This document shows, in pieces, positions 17,158-25,060 of a stretch of 64,000 nucleotides of DNA. The DNA comes from CAZDXB01 sp964509335 (GTDB taxonomy: Bacteria > Bacteroidota > Ignavibacteria > Kapaibacteriales > UBA2268). Within the stretch, counting starts at the first letter, position 1. The number at the start of each line of letters is the position of its first letter. Under the pieces are notes generated by a model, which was not told the DNA's origin, did not search any database, and worked only from the letters and a program-made list of their open reading frames with translations. Both the position numbers and the translations under genes were made by a program. The stretch lies in contig CAZDXB010000001.1 in NCBI GenBank assembly GCA_964509335.1, forward strand, positions 1 to 64,000. Direction: 5' to 3'.

Positions 17158-18144
17158 TTAAAGCCAGTTGTTTTCTTTATACCATTGAATAGTATTTTCG
17201 ACGCCTTCGTCAATTTTCATTTCTTCCGAATAATCCAATTCGCGTTTTGCTTTTTCAATAGAACAAGTCCAATAATCTTGAATAAAGTCCACGCCTTTTT
17301 CATAGTTAAATATGGGGGGCTTAGGCAAAAATTTTCCGACAAATTGCGTAACGGCGCCGGCTCCGAGGACTATTGAATGCGGAATCTTAATTTTAATAAC
17401 TTTCTTTTTGCCAAAAAATTCAGCCATACTTTTTATTAGTTGGTCCCAAGTGTGAAAAGATTCGGAGGATATAAAATAAGTTTCGTTTGCGGCTTTTTCG
17501 CTAAGAGTAGCGTCAACAATGCCGCGAGCTAAATCGGAAGAATGAACTAGGCTTATATACTTGGGAGACTTGCCAATTAAAGTTCCGATTCCCATCTTAG
17601 CCGCTTTAAATATTGGGAATATTGCCGAATCTCTCGGTCCGTAAACCGCCGGCGCCCTGACAATCGTTATTGGAAACTTCTCGCTATATTCTTTGGCTAC
17701 GTCTTCGCCGGCTTTTTTGCTTTTGCCGTAAGAGGTAATCGGATTCATAGGCGTTTCTTCGGATACCGGTTCGCCTAAAGATTTCGACGGTCCGACAGCC
17801 GCTAAACTGCTCATTAAAAGGAATCGTTTCACGTTCGGGTTGACTTCTTCCGTAGCTTCAAGTAGATTCTTGACGGCGTCTCTGTTGCCTTTCATAAAAG
17901 CTTCGAAATTTCGAGCGAAGGTTAAGCCCGCTATATGAAATATATAATCGACGTCTTCCACGGCTTTTTTCAGGCTTTCTTTATCGTAAAGCGAGGCTTG
18001 GACTAATTCATATCCTTTGTTCTCTACCCAACGAAGCGAGCTGGTTTTTCTTACGGTGCATCTTACTTCGAATCCTTTTTCCCTTAGCAAATCGGCGACC
18101 CAGCTTCCGACAAATCCTGTCGCTCCCGTTACCAATGCTTTCAA
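17158..18144 (-). CDS. NAD(P)-dependent epimerase/dehydratase (extended SDR)
   Basis: A 328-residue extended short-chain dehydrogenase. It has the N-terminal Rossmann motif VTGATGFVGS and the catalytic YxxxK (SYGKSKKAGE, about 149-153) with the upstream SSLAAVG serine. The RAPAVYGPRD segment resembles dihydroflavonol-reductase-like and NDP-sugar epimerase groups. I place the start at the TTG at 18144 (M/L-KALVTG) because GAGGATAAGG lies just upstream. The extra 26 residues from 18222 would lie over a -7-like box (TAAGTTTG, complement of 18180-18187). It is co-directional with the acylase. Substrate (nucleotide sugar or other ketone) cannot be fixed. Confidence 0.82.
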   Translation of the reverse strand: MKALVTGATGFVGSWVADLLREKGFEVRCTVRKTSSLRWVENKGYELVQASLYDKESLKKAVEDVDYIFHIAGLTFARNFEAFMKGNRDAVKNLLEATEEVNPNVKRFLLMSSLAAVGPSKSLGEPVSEETPMNPITSYGKSKKAGEDVAKEYSEKFPITIVRAPAVYGPRDSAIFPIFKAAKMGIGTLIGKSPKYISLVHSSDLARGIVDATLSEKAANETYFISSESFHTWDQLIKSMAEFFGKKKVIKIKIPHSIVLGAGAVTQFVGKFLPKPPIFNYEKGVDFIQDYWTCSIEKAKRELDYSEEMKIDEGVENTIQWYKENNWL

Positions 18145-18291
18145 AACCTTATCCTCGTTTATTCGAAAAAATTTTAATACAAACTTATAAAATATACAAT
18201 AATATCCGTATTTTTTTATCAATATTTAAAACGTCGCCGTTTTTTAAAAAAGTGTTTGAACTCAAATAATAAATCAATAAATTAACGCTAA

Positions 18292-18299
18292 TAATTTTG
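18292..18299 (+). promoter_or_regulatory. Possible -7 promoter box of the nucleotidyltransferase gene
   Basis: TAATTTTG matches TAnnTTTG exactly and lies 25 nt before the ATG at 18325. No TTTG box is found at the usual distance upstream. AAAGGAAA precedes the ATG as ribosome site. Confidence 0.28.
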
Positions 18300-18324
18300 G
18301 ACGAAGAATAAATAAAGGAAATCT

Positions 18325-20820
18325 ATGAAAGCGGTAATAATGGCGGGCGGATTCGGCACTAGATTGCGCCCTTTGACTATGACCCTGCCAAAGCCTATGG
18401 TAAGCGTTTTGAACGTTCCTATGATGGAGCATATTGTTAACTTATTGAAAAAATACGATATTGATAAAGTCGTTTCGCTTCTTTATTATCAATCGGAAAT
18501 AATAACTTCTTACTTCGAAGACGGCTCGAAGTTTGAAATCGATATGGACTACGTTTTGGCGGAAGCTGATTATTCGACAGCCGGAGCCGTCAAAAACGCC
18601 AACGATTACCTCGACGAAACTTTCATAGTGATTAGCGGCGACGTATTGACCGATTTCGATTTGTCCAAAGCTATTAAGTTTCACAAAGAAAAGAAATCTA
18701 AAGCGACCATATTGTTAACTCGCGTTCCCAAGCCTCTGCAATATGGCATAGTTATGACCGACGACGACGGCAAGATTACGAGATTTCTCGAAAAGCCGTC
18801 TTGGGGACAAGTGTTTACGGACACTATTAATACGGGGATATATATATTAGAGCCGGAAGTATTGGATTTGGTTCCATACCAGGAAGAGTTTGATTTCAGC
18901 AAGGATTTATTTCCTTTAATGCTCGAAAAGAAAATGGCTTTATACGGTTGCATAGTTGAGGGTTATTGGAAAGACGTAGGGAATTTGAACGAATATCAAA
19001 AGGGGCAGAAGGACGCTCTATCCGGCAAATTAAAATTGGAAAAGAAAGGCAGTAAAAAAGGCAACGCTTATATAGGCGAAGGCTCGAACGTTGCTCCCAA
19101 CGTAAAATTGAAAGGCAACGTAGTTATTGGAAAAAACGCAAACATCTCCGAACACGCCGAGATTACCGATTCGGTTATCGGCGACAACGTCAATATAGGA
19201 ATGGGAGCTAAAATTACCGAAACGACTATTTGGGAAAACACTATAGTCGGAGATTTTGCCGAATTAACCGACGACGTCGTTTGCAACGATTGTAGAATAG
19301 ACTCTTACGCAATCGTATCTGAAAACGTATTTATTTCCGAGGGGTGCGTAATTAGAGCGCACGCTAAGTTAAGCCCGAATATCAAATTGTGGCCCAACAA
19401 GGAAATCGAGGAAGGCGCCACTCTGTCGAATTCTTTAGTTCAAGAAGAAAAATGGCACAGAGAGCTTTTTACCGACGCTCGCATAACGGGACTTTCTAAT
19501 ATAGAGATTCATCCGGAATTCGGAGCTAAGCTTGGCGCGGCAATTGGAATGGCTTACGGGAAAAACATTACGCTGATTGTTAGCAGAGACACCGACAGAG
19601 TTTCAAGAATAATGAAAAGAGCCATTACGGCGTCGCTTTCTTCCATCGGCGTCAATATTAACGATTTGCAGGAGATTTCTATTCCGCAAACAAGGCAGGA
19701 GTTGAGAACAAATAAATACGCGGGCGGTTTTCACGTAAGAAGGTCGCCGAGGAATCCCAATAGGACAGATATTATTATTTTTAGCCCAGAAGGAAGAGAT
19801 ATTCAGATTTCCAAAGCCAAATCAATCGAAAGGTTCTTTTTCGGCGAATATATTAAAAGAGCGCATCAAGACGAAGTGGGCGAGCTTTACTATCCCGAAA
19901 GAACTAACGAAATATATATGAACAGGTTTTTGGAATCTCTTGAAGTAGATTCTATCAAACAAGCTAAGTTCAAATTATTAATAGATTATTCATACGGGCT
20001 AGCTTCGACTATCTTGCCGTTTCTGCTTGGTAAAATGGATATCGAGGCTTTGTCTTTGCACGATTACGTCGATTCGCGAAAGTTTCAGCCCAACGCCACT
20101 ACGGAGAATACCGCCGAAGCCGAAAAAATAATGCGCTCGCTCGGTTATAGTATGGGATTTATAATAGAGCCGGGCGCCGAAAAGATTTCGCTGCTCGACG
20201 ATAGAGGCGTTTTCTACAATCCTACGAGATTGCTTTCAATTGTTGCCAAGTTATTTTTGGAAACCAATAAAGATAAAGAACCTTACAAGATAGCCGTATC
20301 AATAATGGCGAGTTCCGAAGTCGAGGAAATCGCCAAGGATTACGACGTAGAGGTATATAGAATAAAAGACACACACTCGGCTATGATGGAAGCCACCAGA
20401 GAGGACAAAACTATTTTTGTCGGCGGAGTGTGGGGCAACTTTATCTTTAGCGATTTTCTTTTCGCCGCCGACGGTATGTACTCTATAGGCAAGATATTGG
20501 AAATGCTTTCTGTTACGGGCTATAGGATTTCCGAACTGGACGAGAGCTTACCGATTCGTTACCAGTATCATAAAACTCTGAAATGCCCTTGGGACAGAAA
20601 AGGAACTGTGATGAGAAAAGCTATGGAATTTTCCGAAAATAAAGAACGTTTGCTTGTGGACGGCGTAAAGATTTTTACCGACGGCGATTCCGCTTTGGTT
20701 CTGCCCGACAAAGAAAAAGGTTCTTTCTTAGTAATGGGGGAAAGCGACAAACCCGAAAAAGCCGTTGAAATCACAAAAAAATACGGGGCTTTAGTGCAAC
20801 AATGGATTGACGAAAATTAA
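18325..20820 (+). CDS. Sugar-1-phosphate nucleotidyltransferase fused to a phosphomannomutase-like domain
   Basis: An 831-residue protein in three parts. Residues 1-235 are a nucleotidyltransferase with AGGFGTRLRPLT (7-18), the KP at 23-24, the metal-binding SGD (104-106) and EKPSWG (156-161), suited to making GDP-mannose or a similar NDP-sugar. Residues 245-370 are hexapeptide left-handed beta-helix repeats (VVIGKNANI, SVIGDNVNIG). Residues 385-831 match the phosphohexomutase fold, but the phosphoserine loop TASHNP is replaced by HVRRSPRNP (470-478) and the metal loop DxDxD by EPGAEK (615-620), so mutase activity is doubtful. The architecture resembles mannose-1-phosphate guanylyltransferase/mutase fusions. 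It stands alone on its strand. Confidence 0.85.
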   Translation: MKAVIMAGGFGTRLRPLTMTLPKPMVSVLNVPMMEHIVNLLKKYDIDKVVSLLYYQSEIITSYFEDGSKFEIDMDYVLAEADYSTAGAVKNANDYLDETFIVISGDVLTDFDLSKAIKFHKEKKSKATILLTRVPKPLQYGIVMTDDDGKITRFLEKPSWGQVFTDTINTGIYILEPEVLDLVPYQEEFDFSKDLFPLMLEKKMALYGCIVEGYWKDVGNLNEYQKGQKDALSGKLKLEKKGSKKGNAYIGEGSNVAPNVKLKGNVVIGKNANISEHAEITDSVIGDNVNIGMGAKITETTIWENTIVGDFAELTDDVVCNDCRIDSYAIVSENVFISEGCVIRAHAKLSPNIKLWPNKEIEEGATLSNSLVQEEKWHRELFTDARITGLSNIEIHPEFGAKLGAAIGMAYGKNITLIVSRDTDRVSRIMKRAITASLSSIGVNINDLQEISIPQTRQELRTNKYAGGFHVRRSPRNPNRTDIIIFSPEGRDIQISKAKSIERFFFGEYIKRAHQDEVGELYYPERTNEIYMNRFLESLEVDSIKQAKFKLLIDYSYGLASTILPFLLGKMDIEALSLHDYVDSRKFQPNATTENTAEAEKIMRSLGYSMGFIIEPGAEKISLLDDRGVFYNPTRLLSIVAKLFLETNKDKEPYKIAVSIMASSEVEEIAKDYDVEVYRIKDTHSAMMEATREDKTIFVGGVWGNFIFSDFLFAADGMYSIGKILEMLSVTGYRISELDESLPIRYQYHKTLKCPWDRKGTVMRKAMEFSENKERLLVDGVKIFTDGDSALVLPDKEKGSFLVMGESDKPEKAVEITKKYGALVQQWIDEN

Positions 20821-20904
20821 GTTTTTAAAATAATTTCAGTCTTTTTTTTATTAAATTGCAAGGCTGTATTGTAATATTTTAGAATTGATTTGTTTTAGGT
20901 TTTT

Positions 20905-21360
20905 ATGAAGATATCAGAAATTATTAACATAGAGTCTATAAAGACAAATTTAAAAGTCGAAAATAAAGAAGAACTTTTAGATATATTGATTTCCTTAGCC
21001 GACAAAAGCGGAAAAATTAAGGACAAGGCGGAAGCCAGAAGAGAAGTGTTTGAAAGAGAGAACATTATGTCAACCGGGGTCGGCAAGGGAATAGCGTTGC
21101 CTCACGCAAAGACGAATTCAGTAAGCGACAGCGTCGGAGGTTTAGTTACGCTAAAAAAACCGATAGACTTCGACTCGCTAGACGGCAAACCGGTTAAAAT
21201 AGCTTTTTTACTTTTGGGAATGGAGTCAAACGTTGGAACTCATTTAAGACTTCTTAGCAAGATTTCCCGAATGATGAACGACGAAGATTTCAAATCCGAA
21301 CTATTGAAGCGAGAAAATGCTAAAGAAGTTATCGATTTATTCCGAAAATATGAAACATAA
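20905..21360 (+). CDS. ptsN: PTS EIIA-Ntr-like phosphoacceptor protein
   Basis: A 151-residue EIIA domain of the fructose/mannitol-nitrogen type. The phosphorylated His is H67 in GIALPHAKT, preceded by the family REVFERE and STGVG(K)GIA segments. In other bacteria PtsN takes phosphate from NPr and regulates potassium transport, nitrogen and envelope functions. No EI, HPr or EIIB/C gene is in the window, so it is more likely regulatory than a sugar carrier. It heads a tight plus-strand group: a CheW-CZB protein 30 bp later and sufE 10 bp after that. Confidence 0.88.
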   Translation: MKISEIINIESIKTNLKVENKEELLDILISLADKSGKIKDKAEARREVFERENIMSTGVGKGIALPHAKTNSVSDSVGGLVTLKKPIDFDSLDGKPVKIAFLLLGMESNVGTHLRLLSKISRMMNDEDFKSELLKRENAKEVIDLFRKYET

Positions 21361-21390
21361 ACGTTTTTGTTTTACATATTAACTGCTAAA

Positions 21391-22209
21391 ATGATAGAAA
21401 AAGACGAAGCGATAAAAGACGCGGTAGAAGAGAACTATAGCGAGATGCAGAATAAATATTTGGTCTTTAACCTTGGCGACGAGAAGTTCGGCGTGGAAAT
21501 ATCTTTTATTAAGGAAATCATTCCCCTTCCCGAACCGTCGCCGATTCCCGGTATGAAAGAAAGCGACAGGGGCGTTATAAAGCTTAGAAAAGAGACCATT
21601 CCTTTAAAAGATATGAGAAAGTTGCTTGGATTGCCGAGCTTGGAAGAAGAAGACGAAAAGACGATGGAGGAATTGAATAGAAGGAAACAGGACCATATAA
21701 ATTGGATGGACGAGCTATTGGCGTCGGTGGAAGAAAAAAGAGAGTTCAGGGGAGAGATGGACCCGCATAAATGCAAATTCGGCAAATGGTACGACAACTT
21801 CGAAACCGACGATATCAATCTATCTTTGTTCCTCGTTCAGTTCGACACCCCTCATAAGCAGATTCATAAATTAGCCGAAGAAATTAAAGAAACAAACAAA
21901 ACACTCGGTTTCGAGGAGTCGAAAAAGATTATAATGAAAGCGAAGGATAAGGAGCTACAATATTTGATTTCGCTTTTCGACGAAGTGGAAACGCATTTAA
22001 GAGATTCGCACAGGGAGCTAGCGATTGTTTATAAAATCGACGATAATTTTAGAGCCGTAACTGCCGACAAAGTGGACGGCATAGAAGATATTCCCAAAAG
22101 CGAAATACAACAAAAAGAGTCTATTAGCGAAAAAATTCCTTTTAGTCAAGGAATAACTAGGGTAAACGACATTCCAGTCGTTCTTTTGGATTTTAGTTTG
22201 ATTAAATAG
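21391..22209 (+). CDS. CheW-like protein with inserted CZB zinc-binding domain
   Basis: A 272-residue protein in which a CheW domain is split. Residues 22-82 (YLVFNLGDEKFGVEI, PSPIPGMKESDRGVI, LRKETIPLKDMRKLLG) are the first half, and 208-272 (VYKIDDNFRAVTADKVDGI ending VPVVLLDF-like) the second. Between them (about 95-205) is a chemoreceptor zinc-binding domain with its metal ligands: H102 in HINW, C128 in CKFGKWY, H155 and H159 in TPHKQIH. CheW couples receptors to CheA; CZB binds zinc and can sense hypochlorous acid through the cysteine. No CheA, receptor or flagellar gene is nearby. Start is the ATG at 21391 rather than the TTG at 21367. I infer a zinc- or oxidant-sensitive adaptor. Confidence 0.83.
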   Translation: MIEKDEAIKDAVEENYSEMQNKYLVFNLGDEKFGVEISFIKEIIPLPEPSPIPGMKESDRGVIKLRKETIPLKDMRKLLGLPSLEEEDEKTMEELNRRKQDHINWMDELLASVEEKREFRGEMDPHKCKFGKWYDNFETDDINLSLFLVQFDTPHKQIHKLAEEIKETNKTLGFEESKKIIMKAKDKELQYLISLFDEVETHLRDSHRELAIVYKIDDNFRAVTADKVDGIEDIPKSEIQQKESISEKIPFSQGITRVNDIPVVLLDFSLIK

Positions 22210-22219
22210 CTTAGCTTTT

Positions 22220-22684
22220 ATGAAGAACGTTAATGAAAATTACGAGATACCGAACAAAAGCATAGGAGAGATAGCCGACGAGACTAAAGAGAATTTAAAA
22301 GCCGCTTCGGAACTCGGAAAAGAGTTTATGTTTCAAACTCTGATGGATTACGGCTCCGAACTGGGCGATTTCCCGGAAGAAGAAAAAAACGACGACAATC
22401 TAATTCACGGATGCCAATCGACGGTTTATATTTCCGCCGAAAACAAAGACGGCAGAATATTTTATAAAGGCTTTTCCGATTCAAAATTAGTTCAAGGGGA
22501 AGTGGCTATTTTACTTAGAATATTCGACGGTCAGAGAGCCGACGATATAATTAATCGCTCAAAAGAGCATTTGGATAAGCTAGTAGAGGAGACAGATATA
22601 ATATCGAGTTTGTCTCCGTCAAGGCAAAACGCCTTTGGCAGTATGTACGAGCATATTAAAGAAAAAGCTTCACGACTTTCGTAA
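22220..22684 (+). CDS. sufE: SufE family cysteine desulfurization protein
   Basis: A 154-residue sulfur-acceptor protein. The active cysteine is C65 in LIHGCQSTVYI, the family signature, preceded by YGSELGDFPEEEK and followed by the FSDSKLVQGEVAILLRIFDGQ segment. SufE accepts persulfide from the cysteine desulfurase SufS and stimulates Fe-S cluster assembly in the cytoplasm. No suf genes lie beside it. It is the third gene of the ptsN, CheW-CZB, sufE group and is followed by the palindromic repeat array at 22713. Confidence 0.92.
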   Translation: MKNVNENYEIPNKSIGEIADETKENLKAASELGKEFMFQTLMDYGSELGDFPEEEKNDDNLIHGCQSTVYISAENKDGRIFYKGFSDSKLVQGEVAILLRIFDGQRADDIINRSKEHLDKLVEETDIISSLSPSRQNAFGSMYEHIKEKASRLS

Positions 22685-22712
22685 ATTTATATTAGCTTTA
22701 AACTTTAACTCT

Positions 22713-22826
22713 ATTCCCAAATTCCAATTGTCGTCGCATCCTCATTCCCAAATTCCAATTGTCGTCGCATCCTCATTCCCAAATTCCAATTTGGGAATGA
22801 GATAAAAAATTCTAATTTGGGAATGG
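22713..22826. repeat. 31-bp tandem repeat running into a large palindrome
   Basis: Two full 31-bp copies (22713-22743, 22744-22774) beginning ATTCCCAAATTCCAATT, then a third partial copy that becomes the second half of a 14-bp perfect inverted repeat (22772-22801, CTCATTCCCAAATT-CC-complement). A further half-copy AATTTGGGAAT follows at 22814-22824. It lies between convergent sufE and the TerB-like gene and could end transcripts from both sides. Confidence 0.85.
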
Positions 22827-22850
22827 AGAGATGTTTATTACTGTAAATAA

Positions 22851-23357
22851 TTACGCTTGAGCCAAGCTCTGCAGTAGTTCGTCTAAACTAGGTTTTAACT
22901 GCAATTCTTCGGGCGAAACTTCGAGTTGGTCGCCGATTCTTTTTACTTCCTCGACTTCTTCGTCGCTTAAGTTTGAACCGAACAAACTGCCGGACGACCT
23001 TCCAATAAATACGCCGAAAGCTATCAACACTTTTTTGAAGATTAGCGAACCGCTTTTATCGAGTTTCTCTTTCAAAATGACGGCTATTTGATTCAATTGC
23101 TTTTCCAAATCGCCGGCGTCGATTTTTTTATTCTCAAACTCTTCTCTTAGTTTTTCAAAGTCTTTGGAAGACTCTATTAAAACTTCTCTACAAAATTGAT
23201 TTAAAACTTTTTCGGAACTGTTGACTAATTCTTTTAAGGCTTTTTTTTCTTTTTTATCTATCTTGTCGTCGGCTCCGGCGACGGCGTTAAACACTATAAA
23301 AGGGGATTTTTTCATCAATTCCCACTCGTCTTCGGTAAACTTTGTCTTATAGCTCAT
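22851..23357 (-). CDS. TerB-like domain protein
   Basis: A 168-residue, mostly helical cytoplasmic protein. The N-terminal segment FIVFNAVAGADDKIDKKEKK (about 20-39) with an acidic Asp-rich turn is the first repeat of TerB/tellurite-resistance-like domains, and the second half carries SDEEVEEVKRIGDQL. TerB-like proteins are metal-binding or scaffolding proteins of uncertain role. No ter operon or other stress genes lie beside it. It stands alone between the repeat array and hpnE. Assignment rests on the motif pattern only. Confidence 0.6.
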   Translation of the reverse strand: MSYKTKFTEDEWELMKKSPFIVFNAVAGADDKIDKKEKKALKELVNSSEKVLNQFCREVLIESSKDFEKLREEFENKKIDAGDLEKQLNQIAVILKEKLDKSGSLIFKKVLIAFGVFIGRSSGSLFGSNLSDEEVEEVKRIGDQLEVSPEELQLKPSLDELLQSLAQA

Positions 23358-23445
23358 TTTTAGTCCTTAATTTTGCACAAATTTCTTATAGATAAAAATA
23401 TGATTTTAGTAATATAATTAAAGCTCGTAAAATATTAAAATAAAT

Positions 23446-24786
23446 TTAATAATTTTTTTTCAAAATCAAGTCGGCGGCAACTTTTCCGCTTTTTGCGGCG
23501 CTTTCCAAAGTTGCGGGCAATCCCGTGTCAGTCCAATCTCCCGCTAAGAAAAGATTCTTGACCGGGGATACGTTACGAGGGCGAATTTGGTTAATTGACG
23601 GCGAAGCTTTAAAAGTGGCGAATTTGTCTCTGATTAATTTCGCTCTCAAGAGCTTCGCTTTGGCGAAACGAGGCAACAAGAGATGTAAGTCGTACAATAT
23701 ATCCTTAATCAGCGACTCGCTTTTTCTCTCGTTTAGTTTGCCGGCGCCGCTTATGGTTATTGTTAGCTGTCCGGGATATTCTTTAGTTACTTCGGGAGGC
23801 GCTTCAACTAGCTTTCGCCGATTAAATATCCATTGAATAGTCGAGTTTAGAACGGAATAGTAAGTTTCTCCTTTGAACGCTTTGTCAAACCACAAATAAA
23901 CTGAAATAATGGTCGAGAACTCAAAGTCGTTTAAATATTTGAAATCAAAATTCGACAATTCAGTCGGTAAGAGAGCTTTAAGCGAAGGAATATCTCCGGC
24001 GAATATGTAATAATCCGCTTCTATTCTATCTTTCTCGGTTTCTATCCATTGCAACTCGCTGTCTCGTATCTTTAGTTTTTTTATTGGACTGTCCAAATGC
24101 AAACTGCCGCCGCGTTCTTCGAGGAAATTGGCGAAATTTTCAAAAAGCGAGGAGAGAGGCGCTTTTGGGATAATTATTCTTGCCGAACTCGAGTCCGATA
24201 GAAATCCTTTTTTCAATACTTCGGCAAATAAGGAAGCGTCCGCTTCTTCAACTCCCAAGTTAATCGCCGCCAAGCAAATCGGCTTCCAAAGCCTATAGAT
24301 TATATTGTCCGACTGCTCGTTTTCTTTCATTAGCTGTAGAGCCGTTCTGTTCTCGACGCTTACGCGATTTCTTGATAAGTTTAAGGCGAAATCGATAGCG
24401 CGAATCTTTTCTCTAAAGTCAATCCCTTTTAGCTCCAATAATCCGAGAAGTATTCCGGCTTTTCCCGAAAGCGATAGGGAGTTGAATTTGGAGACGATTC
24501 CGTTTTTTTCTATGAATGGAACGTCGATTCCCTTGCGGTATAACAGTTTATTCGTAGAGCCGAGTTTTTCTAGCAGAGCTAAAAAATTTTTGTAAGCTCC
24601 GAATAGCAGATGTTGACCGTTGTCTATTATCTCGCCGGTTTCTTTATCTTTGAATGAACGAGCTCTTCCGCCTACGTATGATTTTCTTTCGTAAACTTCA
24701 GTATGGACGCCTCTTTCGACTAATTCGACGGCGGCTGTCATTCCCGACGCGCCCGCTCCTATTATGACTACTTTGTTTTTTTTCAT
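23446..24786 (-). CDS. hpnE: Hydroxysqualene dehydroxylase
   Basis: A 446-residue FAD-dependent amine-oxidase/phytoene-desaturase-type protein. The FAD motif GAGASGMTAAVEL is at 9-21, then VYERKSYVGGRARSF and DNGQHLLFG, the HpnE-like RLWKPICLAAINL near 165, and the C-terminal LFLAGDWTDTGLPATLESA. These favour HpnE, which with HpnC and HpnD converts farnesyl diphosphate to squalene via hydroxysqualene for hopanoids or other triterpenoids. HpnC, HpnD and a squalene cyclase are not in the window. A carotenoid desaturase is the main alternative, less likely given the WTDTGLPATLES motif. Confidence 0.85.
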   Translation of the reverse strand: MKKNKVVIIGAGASGMTAAVELVERGVHTEVYERKSYVGGRARSFKDKETGEIIDNGQHLLFGAYKNFLALLEKLGSTNKLLYRKGIDVPFIEKNGIVSKFNSLSLSGKAGILLGLLELKGIDFREKIRAIDFALNLSRNRVSVENRTALQLMKENEQSDNIIYRLWKPICLAAINLGVEEADASLFAEVLKKGFLSDSSSARIIIPKAPLSSLFENFANFLEERGGSLHLDSPIKKLKIRDSELQWIETEKDRIEADYYIFAGDIPSLKALLPTELSNFDFKYLNDFEFSTIISVYLWFDKAFKGETYYSVLNSTIQWIFNRRKLVEAPPEVTKEYPGQLTITISGAGKLNERKSESLIKDILYDLHLLLPRFAKAKLLRAKLIRDKFATFKASPSINQIRPRNVSPVKNLFLAGDWTDTGLPATLESAAKSGKVAADLILKKNY

Positions 24787-24899
24787 AAAAATTTATAATT
24801 TTTCCCGTTCTCATTCGGTTAATATATTGAATTTAATAATAACGATTAAGTATTTTTATTTTTAAGATACTATACTTAAATTAGTGATTTGTAAAAAAC

Positions 24900-24983
24900 G
24901 CGGACGTGGCGGAATTGGTAGACGCGCTAGACTTAGGATCTAGTGGGCTTTTGCCCGTGGGAGTTCGACTCTCTTCGTCCGCA
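24900..24983 (+). tRNA. tRNA-Leu (anticodon UAG)
   Basis: An 84-nt class II tRNA. The acceptor arms GCGGACG (24900-24906) and CGTCCGC (24976-24982) pair fully, with discriminator A at 24983. The anticodon stem CTAGA/TCTAG encloses loop CTTAGGA, giving anticodon TAG. A long variable arm (TGGGC...GCCCG) and T-arm GGGAGTTCGACTCTC fit leucine. CCA is not encoded. Confidence 0.97.
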
Positions 24984-24996
24984 CTATAATTAGAAA

Positions 24997-25037
24997 AAGG
25001 GAGAGCTCAAATTGAGCTATCCCTTATTTAATATTTT
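24997..25037 (+). terminator. Terminator-like hairpin after tRNA-Leu
   Basis: AAGGGAGAGCTC pairs with GAGCTATCCCTT (12 positions, one G-A mismatch) around a 5-nt loop, then an AT-rich tail with a late T-run. It would end the tRNA transcript or form the leader of trigger factor. Confidence 0.55.
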
Positions 25038-25060
25038 TCAAAAACATACGGGGTAGCACA

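Noticed and set aside
18145..18222. Longer N-terminus of the SDR epimerase
   Set aside because: The Rossmann motif begins right after the TTG at 18144, GAGG lies just upstream of it, and the extra part overlaps a -7-like promoter box.
22713..22826. 31-bp period repeats considered as a CRISPR array
   Set aside because: Only two and a half direct copies without any spacer, ending in a palindrome; no cas gene in the window.
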